Source: Bradyrhizobium australiense (GTDB lineage Bacteria; Pseudomonadota; Alphaproteobacteria; Rhizobiales; Xanthobacteraceae). Taken from it: a stretch of 64,000 nucleotides of DNA. Under the pieces are notes generated by a model. It was not told the origin of the DNA. It ran no database searches and was given only the letters and a program-made list of their open reading frames with translations. The translations under genes and the position numbers were made by a program. Numbering within the stretch: the stretch's first letter is position 1; every line of letters starts with the position of its first letter. Positions 1-8,199 of the stretch are shown piece by piece. Location: NCBI RefSeq assembly GCF_013114825.1, contig NZ_JAAVLX010000010.1:265960-329959 (forward strand), read 5' to 3'.

Positions 1-114
1 GGGTGAAAACCGCGGATTTGCGGCCTTGCTCTATCACCGCGGACGCGCTTGCGCCAATCCGGAAATCGGGGTCAGGATGAACAAAGCGCGAAGCAAAAGC
101 GTTGGAGCGAGATC

Positions 115-960
115 ATGGCTGACAGATTGAACGGTTACCGCATCCTGATCCTGGAAACCCGCGAGGAAGCGCAGTTTTCCCGCCTGCTCACCGAACAGGG
201 CGCCGACGTGCTGCAATGTCCGATGTTTACCATCCACGACGCGGCGGACCCGGCGCCAATCGAAGGCTGGATCAGGCGGTGCATTGAACAGCCCTTTGAC
301 GACCTCGTGCTGATGACGGGCGAAGGCCTGCGCCGGCTGATGAAGGTCGTGCGGCGTCTCGATGCCGAACAGGCGTTCGTCGCCGCGCTCGGCAAGGCGC
401 GCAAATTTGCGCGCGGGCCCAAACCGGGCAAGGCGCTGCGCGAAATCGGGCTGGAGCCACAGATGACGACGGAAAAGCCAACCTCCGAAGGCGTCGCCGA
501 GATGCTGTCGCGGCTTGATCTCCGCGGCCATCGCCTCGGATTGCAGCTCTACCCGGACAAGGATCATGGCGTCCTGATCGGCGCGATCAAGGCGCAGGGG
601 GCCGAGGTCGATACGGTGCTGCCCTATGTCTACGACGCGCAGGCTGCGGATGCCAACATCCTCACTGCGATCGACGAAATGGCGGAAGGCCGCATCGACG
701 CGATCGCGCTGACCAATCTCGGCCAGGTTCGCCGCCTGATCGAGGTAGCGCGGGCGCGCGGCTGCGAGGATCGTTTACGCGAAGGGCTCGATCGCACGCC
801 AATCGCTTCGGTCGGACCGGCGGTGTCGGATGAACTCAAGTCGCACGGCCTGCGCACCGATATCTATCCGGCCGAGGATGCGTTCTTCATGCGGCCGCTG
901 ATTTCGGCAATGGCCGCGGCGCTCGGCAAGAATCCGCCGCGCGCGGCTGCGCGAAGCTGA
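115..960 (+). CDS. Uroporphyrinogen-III synthase (HemD) family protein
   Basis: 281-residue HemD-like protein. The family closes the linear hydroxymethylbilane tetrapyrrole into uroporphyrinogen III in the cytoplasm. The start is the ATG at 115, because a GGAG lies about 7 bases upstream; an in-frame opening at 49 has no ribosome site. The two-lobe HemD pattern is visible: an N-terminal lobe with ILETREEAQFSRLL and later LMTGEGLRRL, then a second lobe with LTNLGQVRRLIEVA and TPIASVGPAVSDELKSHG, the usual C-terminal HemD signature. It stands alone rather than with hemC, so it may be a HemD paralogue rather than the housekeeping enzyme. Its last 310 bases are duplicated at 4117-4428. Confidence 0.8.
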   Translation: MADRLNGYRILILETREEAQFSRLLTEQGADVLQCPMFTIHDAADPAPIEGWIRRCIEQPFDDLVLMTGEGLRRLMKVVRRLDAEQAFVAALGKARKFARGPKPGKALREIGLEPQMTTEKPTSEGVAEMLSRLDLRGHRLGLQLYPDKDHGVLIGAIKAQGAEVDTVLPYVYDAQAADANILTAIDEMAEGRIDAIALTNLGQVRRLIEVARARGCEDRLREGLDRTPIASVGPAVSDELKSHGLRTDIYPAEDAFFMRPLISAMAAALGKNPPRAAARS

Positions 961-1057
961 CAGTTCAGACATAAACCGGATTACCTGCAACCAGCCAAAC
1001 GTCCGGTTTGCCGCTAAAGCGGACATTACGCGCTGATCTGCGCATGTCCGCGAGGAA
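649..1057 (+). repeat. Direct repeat copy A: hemD 3' end plus flank
   Basis: This segment recurs at 4117-4519 in the same orientation with a constant offset of 3468 bases through the stop codon. The stretch around 797-909 is identical by eye in both copies, and the match continues past the stop into noncoding DNA, where it is more diverged. The repeats bracket the regulator and receptor genes, so a segmental duplication is the simplest explanation. Confidence 0.85.
1001..1024. repeat. Small hairpin element downstream of hemD
   Basis: GTCCGGTTT (1001-1009) pairs with AAAGCGGAC (1016-1024) with one mismatch. It sits 40 bases after the hemD stop and could act as a terminator or be a member of an interspersed palindromic family. 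A degenerate version follows the duplicated copy near 4463-4490, and an AAAGCGGACATT fragment occurs near 6051-6063. Confidence 0.45.
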
Positions 1058-1116
1058 CCAATGGCGGTCACTCTCGAGGGGCGCCTGTCGATCAACCAGA
1101 ATGCCCGCTCGCCAAT

Positions 1117-2688
1117 TCACCCGTCCGGCAGCCCTGCTTTGCGCATGCCTTCGGCAATCCGCGCACGCTGTGCGAGACAGGTCGAATTGTCCGTTGGCGT
1201 ACTGGCATGGAAGTGGGAGAGAGTGAAATTGGGATCGATGGCCAGTCCGGTCTGTATCGAACCTCGTGCTTCCTCGATCCGCCCGAGATGAGCCAACGCC
1301 GCGGCAAGGTAGACGTGAACGAACGCGGCGACATTCCGATTGGTCTCAATGGCCCGCTTGAACCAGTAGACAGCAGCTTCATCGGCCGCAAGATATGACT
1401 GCGCGACGCCGGCATTAATCATCCAGGTGAACGCCCTATTGTCGCGGGGAGAAAGCCGAAATGCCTTCATGATGTAGGCTTCAGTTTCCTCGGCTCGACC
1501 CAGATAACATTTGCCAAGCCCAATCCACGCGTAAGCGCCGGCCAGATTTCGATCTAGCGCCAACGCGCGCTCACATTCGGCGATGCCCTGAGCGGCTCGT
1601 TTAGTAAAAATCTGAACGACGCCAAGGAGGCAATGCGCGATGGCGTGGTCTGGCAGATACGTAAGCACCTTGGCCAAAGACATTTCGGCCGCCAGGAGGC
1701 GTGCAGTCCGGTCGCCAGTCTGCATGGAAGTTCCCCGCATGGCATCGACGAACGCCATACCAACCATTGCTTCAATGTTGCCGGCGTCCAGGCAGAGGGC
1801 CTGTTCGAAGAACTTACGCGCTTGCGATAGGTTTGCGGGGTCCGATCCCCGGTGCACACTCGCCATGCCCTGGAAATACAGGTCCATCGAATCTGGATGT
1901 GGCGCCCGCGCCGCTCGTCGTGCCTCGGCCGTGACCAACTCCGTTCCGAGCTGATTGGCAAGACGCGCGCCAATTTCATCCTGTGTGTCGAACAGATCGG
2001 CGATTGGCTTGTCGAATCGTTCGGCCCACAGATGATTGCCGCTTTCGGCATCGATGAGCTGGACGTTGATGCGTATGCTGCCTCCACCGCGCTGCACGGA
2101 CCCTTCGAGGATATAGCGAACGCCGAGTTCTCTACCGATTTGCTTCAGATCGACATGCCTTCCCTTATAGGTGAAAGCAGTGTTGCGACCGATCACGAAG
2201 ATGCCGACCATGCGCGACAGGTCCGTGGTCAGGCTCTCGGTCACGCCATCGGCGAAATATTCCTGCTCAGGATCAGGGCTCAGATTGGTGAACGGCAGAA
2301 CGACTAGCGAGGGTCTATCAGGAACGGCCAAGCCCGACGTCGGCGAGGCGCGCGCGACCATTGCGGCCGCAGGCCCGGACGTTTCGTGCACCGGGCCGAT
2401 GAACCGGACGCCCTTGCGCGGAAAGGTCTTGATGAGGCGCTGTTCATCTCCGGAATCTCCAATCGCTTTCCGCGCAGCATTCAGGCGGGTCGTCAGAGCC
2501 GCATCTGAGACAACGCGGCCTTCCCAAATGGCTCTTATGAGGTCGTCCTTGCTGACGACGCGTTCCCGGTTGCCGATCAGATATTTCAGCAAGTCGAACG
2601 CCTGCGGCGCGATGGCGATGACATCCGTCCCGCGCCGAAGCTCGCGCCGGTCGGTATCAAATACATAATTTTCAAAGAGATAGCGCAA
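1117..2688 (-). CDS. Winged-helix (OmpR/CadC-type) regulator with TPR domain
   Basis: 523-residue protein. The likely start is TTG at 2688 (LRYLFENYVFDTDRRELRRG), since the upstream 106 codons are low-quality sequence and a GGGAA lies before this TTG. Residues 1-95 form a Trans_reg_C winged helix (IAPQAFDLLKYLI, LIRAIWEGRVVSDAALTTRL, KTFPRKGVRFIG). Residues about 120-250 match the domain of 'adenylate cyclase-like' TPR proteins (SLVVLPFTNLSPDPEQEYFADG, ILEGSVQRGGGSIRINVQLID). The rest is TPR-like helices. No transmembrane helix or cyclase catalytic domain is seen. It is divergent from the receptor gene at 2849, across 160 bases, and may regulate it. Confidence 0.8.
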   Translation of the reverse strand: MRYLFENYVFDTDRRELRRGTDVIAIAPQAFDLLKYLIGNRERVVSKDDLIRAIWEGRVVSDAALTTRLNAARKAIGDSGDEQRLIKTFPRKGVRFIGPVHETSGPAAAMVARASPTSGLAVPDRPSLVVLPFTNLSPDPEQEYFADGVTESLTTDLSRMVGIFVIGRNTAFTYKGRHVDLKQIGRELGVRYILEGSVQRGGGSIRINVQLIDAESGNHLWAERFDKPIADLFDTQDEIGARLANQLGTELVTAEARRAARAPHPDSMDLYFQGMASVHRGSDPANLSQARKFFEQALCLDAGNIEAMVGMAFVDAMRGTSMQTGDRTARLLAAEMSLAKVLTYLPDHAIAHCLLGVVQIFTKRAAQGIAECERALALDRNLAGAYAWIGLGKCYLGRAEETEAYIMKAFRLSPRDNRAFTWMINAGVAQSYLAADEAAVYWFKRAIETNRNVAAFVHVYLAAALAHLGRIEEARGSIQTGLAIDPNFTLSHFHASTPTDNSTCLAQRARIAEGMRKAGLPDG

Positions 2689-2848
2689 GCCAATTTCCCG
2701 CGTGGCGGTCAAGCGTCGAACGCCCTGTGACACTGTTGGAAATACAAGAATAAGCCGACAGTAAGGGAAAGGTAAGACGAAGATTAAGCGTATCCATACT
2801 TGCCGTGGTACATCCCGAGCTGGAAGATTCAAACCAGGGAAACAGTCC

Positions 2849-3829
2849 ATGATCACTCGTCGTGACTTGTTGACCGTGTCGGCGGCCAGTGTCGCGCTCT
2901 CTGCTGTTGGTCTTGTGCCGCAGGGCAACACACAACCGCTCCCAAAAACTGTGCACATACTGACGGGCTTCACGCCCGGGCTGCTTGACGCCCTGGCGAG
3001 GCTCATTGCGGGTCAGATGAAAGATTATTCGGAGACAATCGTCGTCGAGACCCGGCCGGGTGCGGGCGGTCGTGTCGCCGTGGAGGCGGTGAAGACCGCC
3101 GACCCCGACGGATCGGTCATGCTAATCGCGCCGCTTGGATTCATGATGCTTTACCCGCACGTCTACAAGACGCTCAGATATGAGCCGCGGGATTTTACTC
3201 CGGTGTCGACGGTCGCCTCGACGCCAACATTGCTGACGGTAGGCCCGAGGGTGCCGGATGATGTAAGGACTCTTGCCGACTTCGTCGGATGGTGCCGCGC
3301 CAACCCCAAACACGCCACCTACGGCACGACGGGTGTTGGAACGACACTGCATTTCCTCGGTGCGCTGCTGGGGCGCACCGCGGGCTTCGATTATCTTCAC
3401 GTGCCTTATCAAGGGAATGCCTCTATTCAGGATCTGCTCAAAGGCGAGATCGCATCAGCCATCATGCCGATCGGCAGCTCCCTGGGCCTCGTCCGATCCG
3501 GAGATCTTCGGGCACTGGCGGCCACCGGGCCTCGCCGCAGCTCGTTTCTTCCCAGCGTGCCGACGGTGGCGGAAGCCGGTTATCCGTCGCTTGAGGACCT
3601 CACCTGGTATGGATTTTTTGTTCCGATGAAGACGCCGGCGGCTATGGTCGAACGGCTCAACAGTGCGATACAGGCGGCCCTGCGCACCCAAGAAGTAAAA
3701 TCCGGCATAATGAAATTAGGAGTAGAGGTTGACGCGATCTCGATGGGCGACTTTGCCCGGCTGATCGCATCCGAATCCGAACGGTGGAAAGCGATCGTGC
3801 AGGCAACTGACTTCACACCGACCAACTAA
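2849..3829 (+). CDS. Tripartite tricarboxylate transporter receptor (Bug family)
   Basis: 326 residues with a twin-arginine-like signal (MITRRDLLTVSAASVALSAVG), so the product is periplasmic. Bug-family features are visible: GFTPGLLDALARLIAGQM near the ligand pocket, VVETRPGAGGRVAVEAVKTADPDG, and YGTTGVGTTLHFLGALL. The family binds small carboxylates or other organic anions for TctAB-type transporters. No membrane subunits are nearby, so it is an orphan receptor, as is common in Bradyrhizobium and Bordetella. An AGGGA precedes the ATG. The ligand cannot be told from sequence. Confidence 0.88.
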   Translation: MITRRDLLTVSAASVALSAVGLVPQGNTQPLPKTVHILTGFTPGLLDALARLIAGQMKDYSETIVVETRPGAGGRVAVEAVKTADPDGSVMLIAPLGFMMLYPHVYKTLRYEPRDFTPVSTVASTPTLLTVGPRVPDDVRTLADFVGWCRANPKHATYGTTGVGTTLHFLGALLGRTAGFDYLHVPYQGNASIQDLLKGEIASAIMPIGSSLGLVRSGDLRALAATGPRRSSFLPSVPTVAEAGYPSLEDLTWYGFFVPMKTPAAMVERLNSAIQAALRTQEVKSGIMKLGVEVDAISMGDFARLIASESERWKAIVQATDFTPTN

Positions 3830-3886
3830 GGATTCCGGTGGCGGGCCGGCCAAGAGTCCGGGGCCTCATCCTATTCGGGGGAACAC

Positions 3887-4428
3887 ATGAGAAGATCAGG
3901 GTCCGTCTTTGATCTGGTGCAGGCCCATCGTGTCACGGCGGTGATCTATGTCGCCGCGAAACTCAATCTCGCTGAGGCCTCGGAGATGATGCAGAATTGA
4001 CGGCCGAACTGGCGAAGCTGGTGTCCGCTGATGAAAGCGCGCTGCGCAGGCTGCTCATTGCCCTGACGAGGATTGGTGTCTGCAACCGAGCCGACTGCAA
4101 CAAGTTTGGGATGACCGACGCTAACATCATCACCGCCATCGACGAGACGGCGGCCGGGCGCATCGGAGCGATCGCGCTGACTAATCTGGGCCAAGTTCGC
4201 CGCCTCATCGAGGTAGCGTGGACGCGCGGCTGCGGGGATCGCTTGTGCGAGGGCCTCGAGCGTACGCCAATCGCTTCGGTCGGACCGGCGGTGTCGGATG
4301 AACTCAAGTCGCACGGCCTGCGCACCGATATCTATCCGGCCGAGGATGCGTTCTTCATGCGGCCGCTGATTTCGGCGATGGCCGCGGCGCTCGGCAAGAA
4401 TCCGCCGCGCCCGGCTGCGCGAAGCTGA
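3887..4428 (+). pseudogene. Chimeric pseudogene: methyltransferase N-terminus joined to hemD 3' end
   Basis: From ATG 3887 the reading is MRRSGSVFDLVQAHRVTAV, then YVAAKLNLAE, and stops at 4000. After a frame change the text continues as TAELAKLVSADESALRRLL and IALTRIGVC (about 4000-4087). Together these resemble the dimerisation helices at the N-terminus of hydroxyneurosporene/O-methyltransferase-type enzymes. From about 4117 the same second frame runs into a copy of the HemD C-terminal hundred residues, ending at the same stop as hemD. No S-adenosylmethionine-binding domain is present. It is probably non-functional. The parts are clear by eye; the methyltransferase assignment is from family recall. 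Confidence 0.7.
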
Positions 4429-4519
4429 CCGCCGTACTCCGCATTATTTGCGGCCAGTCAAACGTCGCTTTGTCGTTGAACATGGACGTTGCGCGCTGAT
4501 CTCCGGACGTCCGCGAGGC
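4117..4519 (+). repeat. Direct repeat copy B: hemD 3' end plus flank
   Basis: This is the second copy of 649-1057. About ten of the last 103 encoded residues differ from HemD, mostly in the first half, and the final 45 are almost identical. Similarity persists beyond the stop (CGCGCTGATCT, GTCCGCGAGG), but with more changes. Confidence 0.85.
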
Positions 4520-4604
4520 CAAAAGGCGACATTGGCCCCTTCGGGCCTTATCGAGGCGTCTGGTAGGTATACTGCGGCTATCGGGGACCGAGAAGCCGCG
4601 ACCG

Positions 4605-5720
4605 TTATGACGATGGTGCGGCGAGATTTGGCGCTGCTTCCTGAAAGTCCCGGGCCCTGATTTCCCGGAATGATACCAAGCGGCGCTGCGCCTCGTCCCA
4701 TAACACAAGCCGTACACACCGAAAGCTCTGCAGCAGCGTTATGTGGCCGACGTCGCGCAGTTCAGGGTGGTCGCGCAGCACGCGCGGCAGCCGGTAATAG
4801 GGAATACGACTGCAGAGGTGATGCACATGGTGAATACCGATGTTGGCCGTGAACCAGCGTAGCAGCACCGGCAGCTCGTAATGTGAGCTGCCGTACAGGG
4901 CGGCTTGATGCAGGTTCCAGCTCTCGTCGCGTTCCCACGTCGTGTGCTCAAATTGATGCTGCACGTAGAACAGCCATACGCCGGCGGTGGCGGCGAGGAG
5001 CGTAATCGGAAGATGCACGAGCAGGAACGCCTTGATGCCGATAAACCATGTGAGCGCAGCGACGACGACGGCAATCGCGAGATTGGTTGCCATTGTACTG
5101 GCCCAAGGCTGCCAACCATTGCGCATGAGGCCGACCGGGATCCTCTGTTGCAAAAGAAACAGATAGGCTGGTCCGACCCCGAACATGATCAGCGGGTGGC
5201 GGTAAAGACGGTATTTCAGACGACCCCACCATGAAAGAGCCCGGTATTCACGCACTGTCAGCGTATCGACATCGCCGATACCGCGGCGATCGATGTTGCC
5301 GGTGGTGGCATGATGAATCGCATGCGTGCGGCGCCAATAGTCGTAAGGGGTGAGCGTGAGCACGCCAATGATGCGGCCGACCCAGTCATTCGCCAGACGG
5401 CCGGCAAAAAAGGTGCCATGACCGCAGTCGTGCTGGATCATGAACAGGCGTACGAGAAAGCCAGAAGCCGGAATCGCGATAAGTAGTGAAGCCCAGGCAT
5501 AGCCAAGAGAGAACGTGAACCAAGCCGCGGTCCATAACATTATCAGCGGCAAAGCCGTGATCGCCAGTTCGGCAATGCTGCGCAGCCGAGTTGGGGTGCT
5601 GTATTTGCCCAAAATGCGCTTCCAACGCCGAGCGTTGAGGACGTCTTCGCCGCCGTTGGAAGGTTGAATGAAGCCAAAGCCCTTTTGGCTGTTTGACCAC
5701 CGCACTGTTCTCTTATGCAC
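4605..5720 (-). CDS. Fatty acid desaturase with truncated cold-shock domain at its N-terminus
   Basis: 371 residues from GTG 5720, chosen because AAGGGA lies 8 bases upstream and the next residues read as a cold-shock start (HKRTVRWSNSQKGFGFIQPS). Residues 1-27 match only the first strands of CspA, including the RNP1-like KGFGFI. From residue about 28 (LNARRWKRILGKY) it is a membrane desaturase with His boxes HDCGH (97-101), HAIHH (133-137) and HHVHH (297-301), plus HQFEH (255-259), and hydrophobic segments between. Desaturases of this class put double bonds into lipid acyl chains using di-iron and O2. The Csp piece lacks the RNP2 half, so it is unlikely to bind RNA well. The fusion may be an accident of deletion that supplies a cold-shock start region. 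Confidence 0.82.
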   Translation of the reverse strand: MHKRTVRWSNSQKGFGFIQPSNGGEDVLNARRWKRILGKYSTPTRLRSIAELAITALPLIMLWTAAWFTFSLGYAWASLLIAIPASGFLVRLFMIQHDCGHGTFFAGRLANDWVGRIIGVLTLTPYDYWRRTHAIHHATTGNIDRRGIGDVDTLTVREYRALSWWGRLKYRLYRHPLIMFGVGPAYLFLLQQRIPVGLMRNGWQPWASTMATNLAIAVVVAALTWFIGIKAFLLVHLPITLLAATAGVWLFYVQHQFEHTTWERDESWNLHQAALYGSSHYELPVLLRWFTANIGIHHVHHLCSRIPYYRLPRVLRDHPELRDVGHITLLQSFRCVRLVLWDEAQRRLVSFREIRARDFQEAAPNLAAPSS

Positions 5721-6112
5721 GGAGATATCCCTTCTGACAGTGCATGTAAGGTCGAGGCGCCGATGGATCGGCACCTTCTCGGTTGATCGATTTTGGAGAA
5801 GGGTCTGAAACGTGCGTGCCTGCAAGGAGCAAGGCAAAGCGGGCCCAGTCGTTCGGCCAAGTGTCGATTACCCGCATATGGACACGAATTGGGGGGAGGT
5901 CAAGGAGACTGCAGATCCGCGTTCCGCGTGCCCCTTGGAGGCTTTCGGACGCCGGCCGCCGAACACTCGGCGCCGTCCTCAAGCGGCCGGCAATCCCTTC
6001 ACACTTGCGGACATCACGATGCGGCTGATCCGCGACTGCTATGGCCCCCGAAAGCGGACATTGCCTATTGCGCCACAGTCTTGCCTCACCGCCAGTTTGA
6101 TCAATATCCGCC
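5721..6112. other. Intergenic region, no gene seen
   Basis: 392 bases between the desaturase start and the next gene's stop. Open frames here lack homology I can recognise and have no ribosome sites. The first ~40 bases (5721-5760) probably hold the 5' leader of the cold-shock/desaturase fusion, which might carry cold-shock-type leader control. A fragment of the AAAGCGGACATT palindromic element lies near 6051-6063. Confidence 0.5.
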
Positions 6113-7090
6113 CTAGTCCACCTTGGCGCCGGCGAACTTGACCACCTTGCCCCACTTCTCGGTTTCGTCCGCCACCAGCTTGCCGAAATCGGCGGGGGAG
6201 CCCGGCAGCAGAATGGCGCCGATCTCGGCGAACCGGGCCTTCACCTTGGGATCGGCGAGGATTTCGTTGACGGCACCGTTGAGCCTGTCGACGATTTCCG
6301 GCGGCGTTCCCTTGGGTGCTGCGAGGCCATACCAGGCGCTTGCCTCGTAACCGGGGAGGAAATCGGCGACCAGCGGCAGATCCGGCAGCACGTCCGAGCG
6401 CGTCGTGCTGGTGACCGCAAGACCGCGAAGCTTGCCGGATTTAACATGCTCGGCGCAGGTCGGAAGGTTGTCGAACATGACGTGCATCTGGCCGGAGAGC
6501 ATGTCGGTGAGTGCCGGCGCGCCACCGCGGTAGGGCACATGCTGCATGTTGGTTCCGGTGAGCATCTTGAACAGTTCGCCCGACATGTGGATCGTGGACC
6601 CGTTGCCTGAAGACGCCATGTTGAGCTTGCCCGGATTGGCCTTGGCATAGGCGATCAGCTCGGGAATCGACTTTATCGGCAGCGACGGGTGCACCACCAC
6701 GACATTGGGAAAGCGGATGATGCCGGCGATCGGCTCCATCTCCTTCATGAAATCGAAGGGTAGCTTGTCGTAAAGCGTGGCGTTGATGGCGTTCGCCGGC
6801 GCCACCAGAAGCAGCGTGTAGCCGTCAGGCGTGGCGCGCAGCACCTGCTCGGTGGCGATATTGGTGCCGCCGCCCGGCCGGTTCTCGATCACAAAGGATT
6901 GCCCGAGCTTTTCCGACAGCCACTGCCCCATCAGGCGCGACGTGAGGTCCGCCGAGCCGCCGGGCGTATAGCCGATCACGAGGCGCACCGGTCGCGATGG
7001 GTAGGCCTGCGCAGTTGCGATGCTTGACGTAACGGGGAGCGCAGCCGCGCCGGCTAAGAGCTGCAAGAACTGGCGACGCTGATATTTCAT
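6113..7090 (-). CDS. Tripartite tricarboxylate transporter receptor (Bug family)
   Basis: 325 residues starting at the second of two adjacent ATGs (7093 or 7090), which gives better spacing from GGAGG. The signal contains a twin arginine (YQRRQFLQLLAGAAALPVTSS) with cleavage near ATAQA. Core motifs are YPSRPVRLVIGYTPGGSADL, VIENRPGGGTNIATE and the VPYRGGAPALTDMLSG pocket loop, all typical of full-length Bug proteins. It is a periplasmic substrate receptor without adjacent TctA/TctB genes. It is distinct from the receptor at 2849, which is shorter in the C-terminal lobe and differs in most pocket residues. Confidence 0.9.
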   Translation of the reverse strand: MKYQRRQFLQLLAGAAALPVTSSIATAQAYPSRPVRLVIGYTPGGSADLTSRLMGQWLSEKLGQSFVIENRPGGGTNIATEQVLRATPDGYTLLLVAPANAINATLYDKLPFDFMKEMEPIAGIIRFPNVVVVHPSLPIKSIPELIAYAKANPGKLNMASSGNGSTIHMSGELFKMLTGTNMQHVPYRGGAPALTDMLSGQMHVMFDNLPTCAEHVKSGKLRGLAVTSTTRSDVLPDLPLVADFLPGYEASAWYGLAAPKGTPPEIVDRLNGAVNEILADPKVKARFAEIGAILLPGSPADFGKLVADETEKWGKVVKFAGAKVD

Positions 7091-7150
7091 CATGCTTCCT
7101 CCACAACACGCGCCGGCGGCTCTTTGCGGCCGCTCGGTGCGTGCATCCTA

Positions 7151-7225
7151 GAGCATGATCAGGAAAATTGGGTATCGATTTTCGTCAGAGAGAGGCGAAA
7201 TGCTTTCGCGTTAACGCGAACTGAC
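7151..7225. repeat. Degenerate interspersed intergenic element
   Basis: The stretch GAGCATGATCAGGAAAATTG followed by GGGTATCGATTTTCGTCAG resembles a short element scattered in Bradyrhizobium and Rhodopseudomonas intergenic DNA. A related piece follows livF near 17640-17685 (ACCGGTTCGCGTCAAGAAAA). The assignment is from memory of such elements; only the two local copies can be compared here, and they are diverged. Confidence 0.35.
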
Positions 7226-7245
7226 AGGACTTTTCGTTCAGCGAG

Positions 7246-8199
7246 CTAGCCGCTCACCACGTGCTCGCTGAGGTAAGCCTGGTAGGCGAGCCGAATGCCG
7301 TCCTCGAGCTTCGTGCTGGCGCGCCAGCCCAGTTTTGCCAAGCGGCTGACGTCGAGCAGCTTGCGCGGCGTGCCGTCGGGCCGCGAAGTGTCGAAACCGA
7401 TCTCGCCGGTATAGCCCACGGTCACCGCGACGACGCGGGCGAATTCGGCGATCGTGATGTCCTCGCCGGTGCCGATGTTGACCAACTCGCTATCCGAATA
7501 GGTCTTCATCAAATGGATGCAGGCGTCCGCAAGGTCGTCGACATAGAGGAATTCGCGGTGTGGCGTGCCGGTGCCCCAGACCACGACCCGCTTCGCGCCG
7601 GAAACCTTGGCCTCGTGAAAGCGGCGGATCAGCGCGGCGACGACGTGGCTGTATTCGGGGTGATAGTTATCGCCGCGCCCATAAAGATTGGTCGGCATCA
7701 CATTGATAAAGTCGGCACCATATTGACTGCGATAGGCCTCCACCATCTTGATGCCGGCGATCTTGGCAATTGCATAGGGCTCGTTGGTCGGTTCCAGCGG
7801 GCCGGTCAGCATCGAGTCCTCGCGCAACGGCTGGGGCGCCAGTTTTGGATAGATGCAGGATGAGCCCAGGAACATCAGCTTCTCGGCGCGGTTGACATGC
7901 GCCGCATGGATCACGTTCGCCGCAATCGCCAGATTCTCGTAGAGGAATTCGGCGCGCAACGTGTTGTTGGCGGCGATGCCGCCGACCTTGGCGGCGGCGA
8001 GAAACACCACCTGCGGACGCCTGGCGGCGAACCAGCGGTTGACCGAGGCCTGATCGCGCAGATCGATCTCATTCCGGGTTACCGTCAATAGTTCGACGCC
8101 TTCCCGCGCCAGCCGGCGCACCAGCGCGGAGCCGACCATGCCGCGATGGCCGGCGACGTAGACCGTCTTGCCTTTGAGCTCAAACGGAATGCCTGCCAC
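7246..8199 (-). CDS. fcl: GDP-L-fucose synthase (copy 1)
   Basis: 317 residues from GTG 8199 with GGAGG six bases upstream. It is a short-chain dehydrogenase that epimerises and reduces GDP-4-keto-6-deoxy-D-mannose to GDP-L-fucose using NADPH. Visible features are the N-terminal nucleotide fold (VYVAGHRGMVGSALVRRL), the catalytic Ser-Tyr-Lys set (FLGSSCIYP and NEPYAIAKIAG), and the GDP-sugar loop with PTNLYGRGDNYHPE. It overlaps gmd by 20 bases. The same 20-base overlap exists in the second gmd-fcl cassette at 31850. About thirty residues differ between the two copies by eye. Confidence 0.95.
   Translation of the reverse strand: MAGIPFELKGKTVYVAGHRGMVGSALVRRLAREGVELLTVTRNEIDLRDQASVNRWFAARRPQVVFLAAAKVGGIAANNTLRAEFLYENLAIAANVIHAAHVNRAEKLMFLGSSCIYPKLAPQPLREDSMLTGPLEPTNEPYAIAKIAGIKMVEAYRSQYGADFINVMPTNLYGRGDNYHPEYSHVVAALIRRFHEAKVSGAKRVVVWGTGTPHREFLYVDDLADACIHLMKTYSDSELVNIGTGEDITIAEFARVVAVTVGYTGEIGFDTSRPDGTPRKLLDVSRLAKLGWRASTKLEDGIRLAYQAYLSEHVVSG

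Noticed and set aside
5713..5982. Minus-strand frame upstream of the desaturase as a gene of its own.
   Set aside because: No family match or ribosome site. It overlaps the leader of the desaturase.
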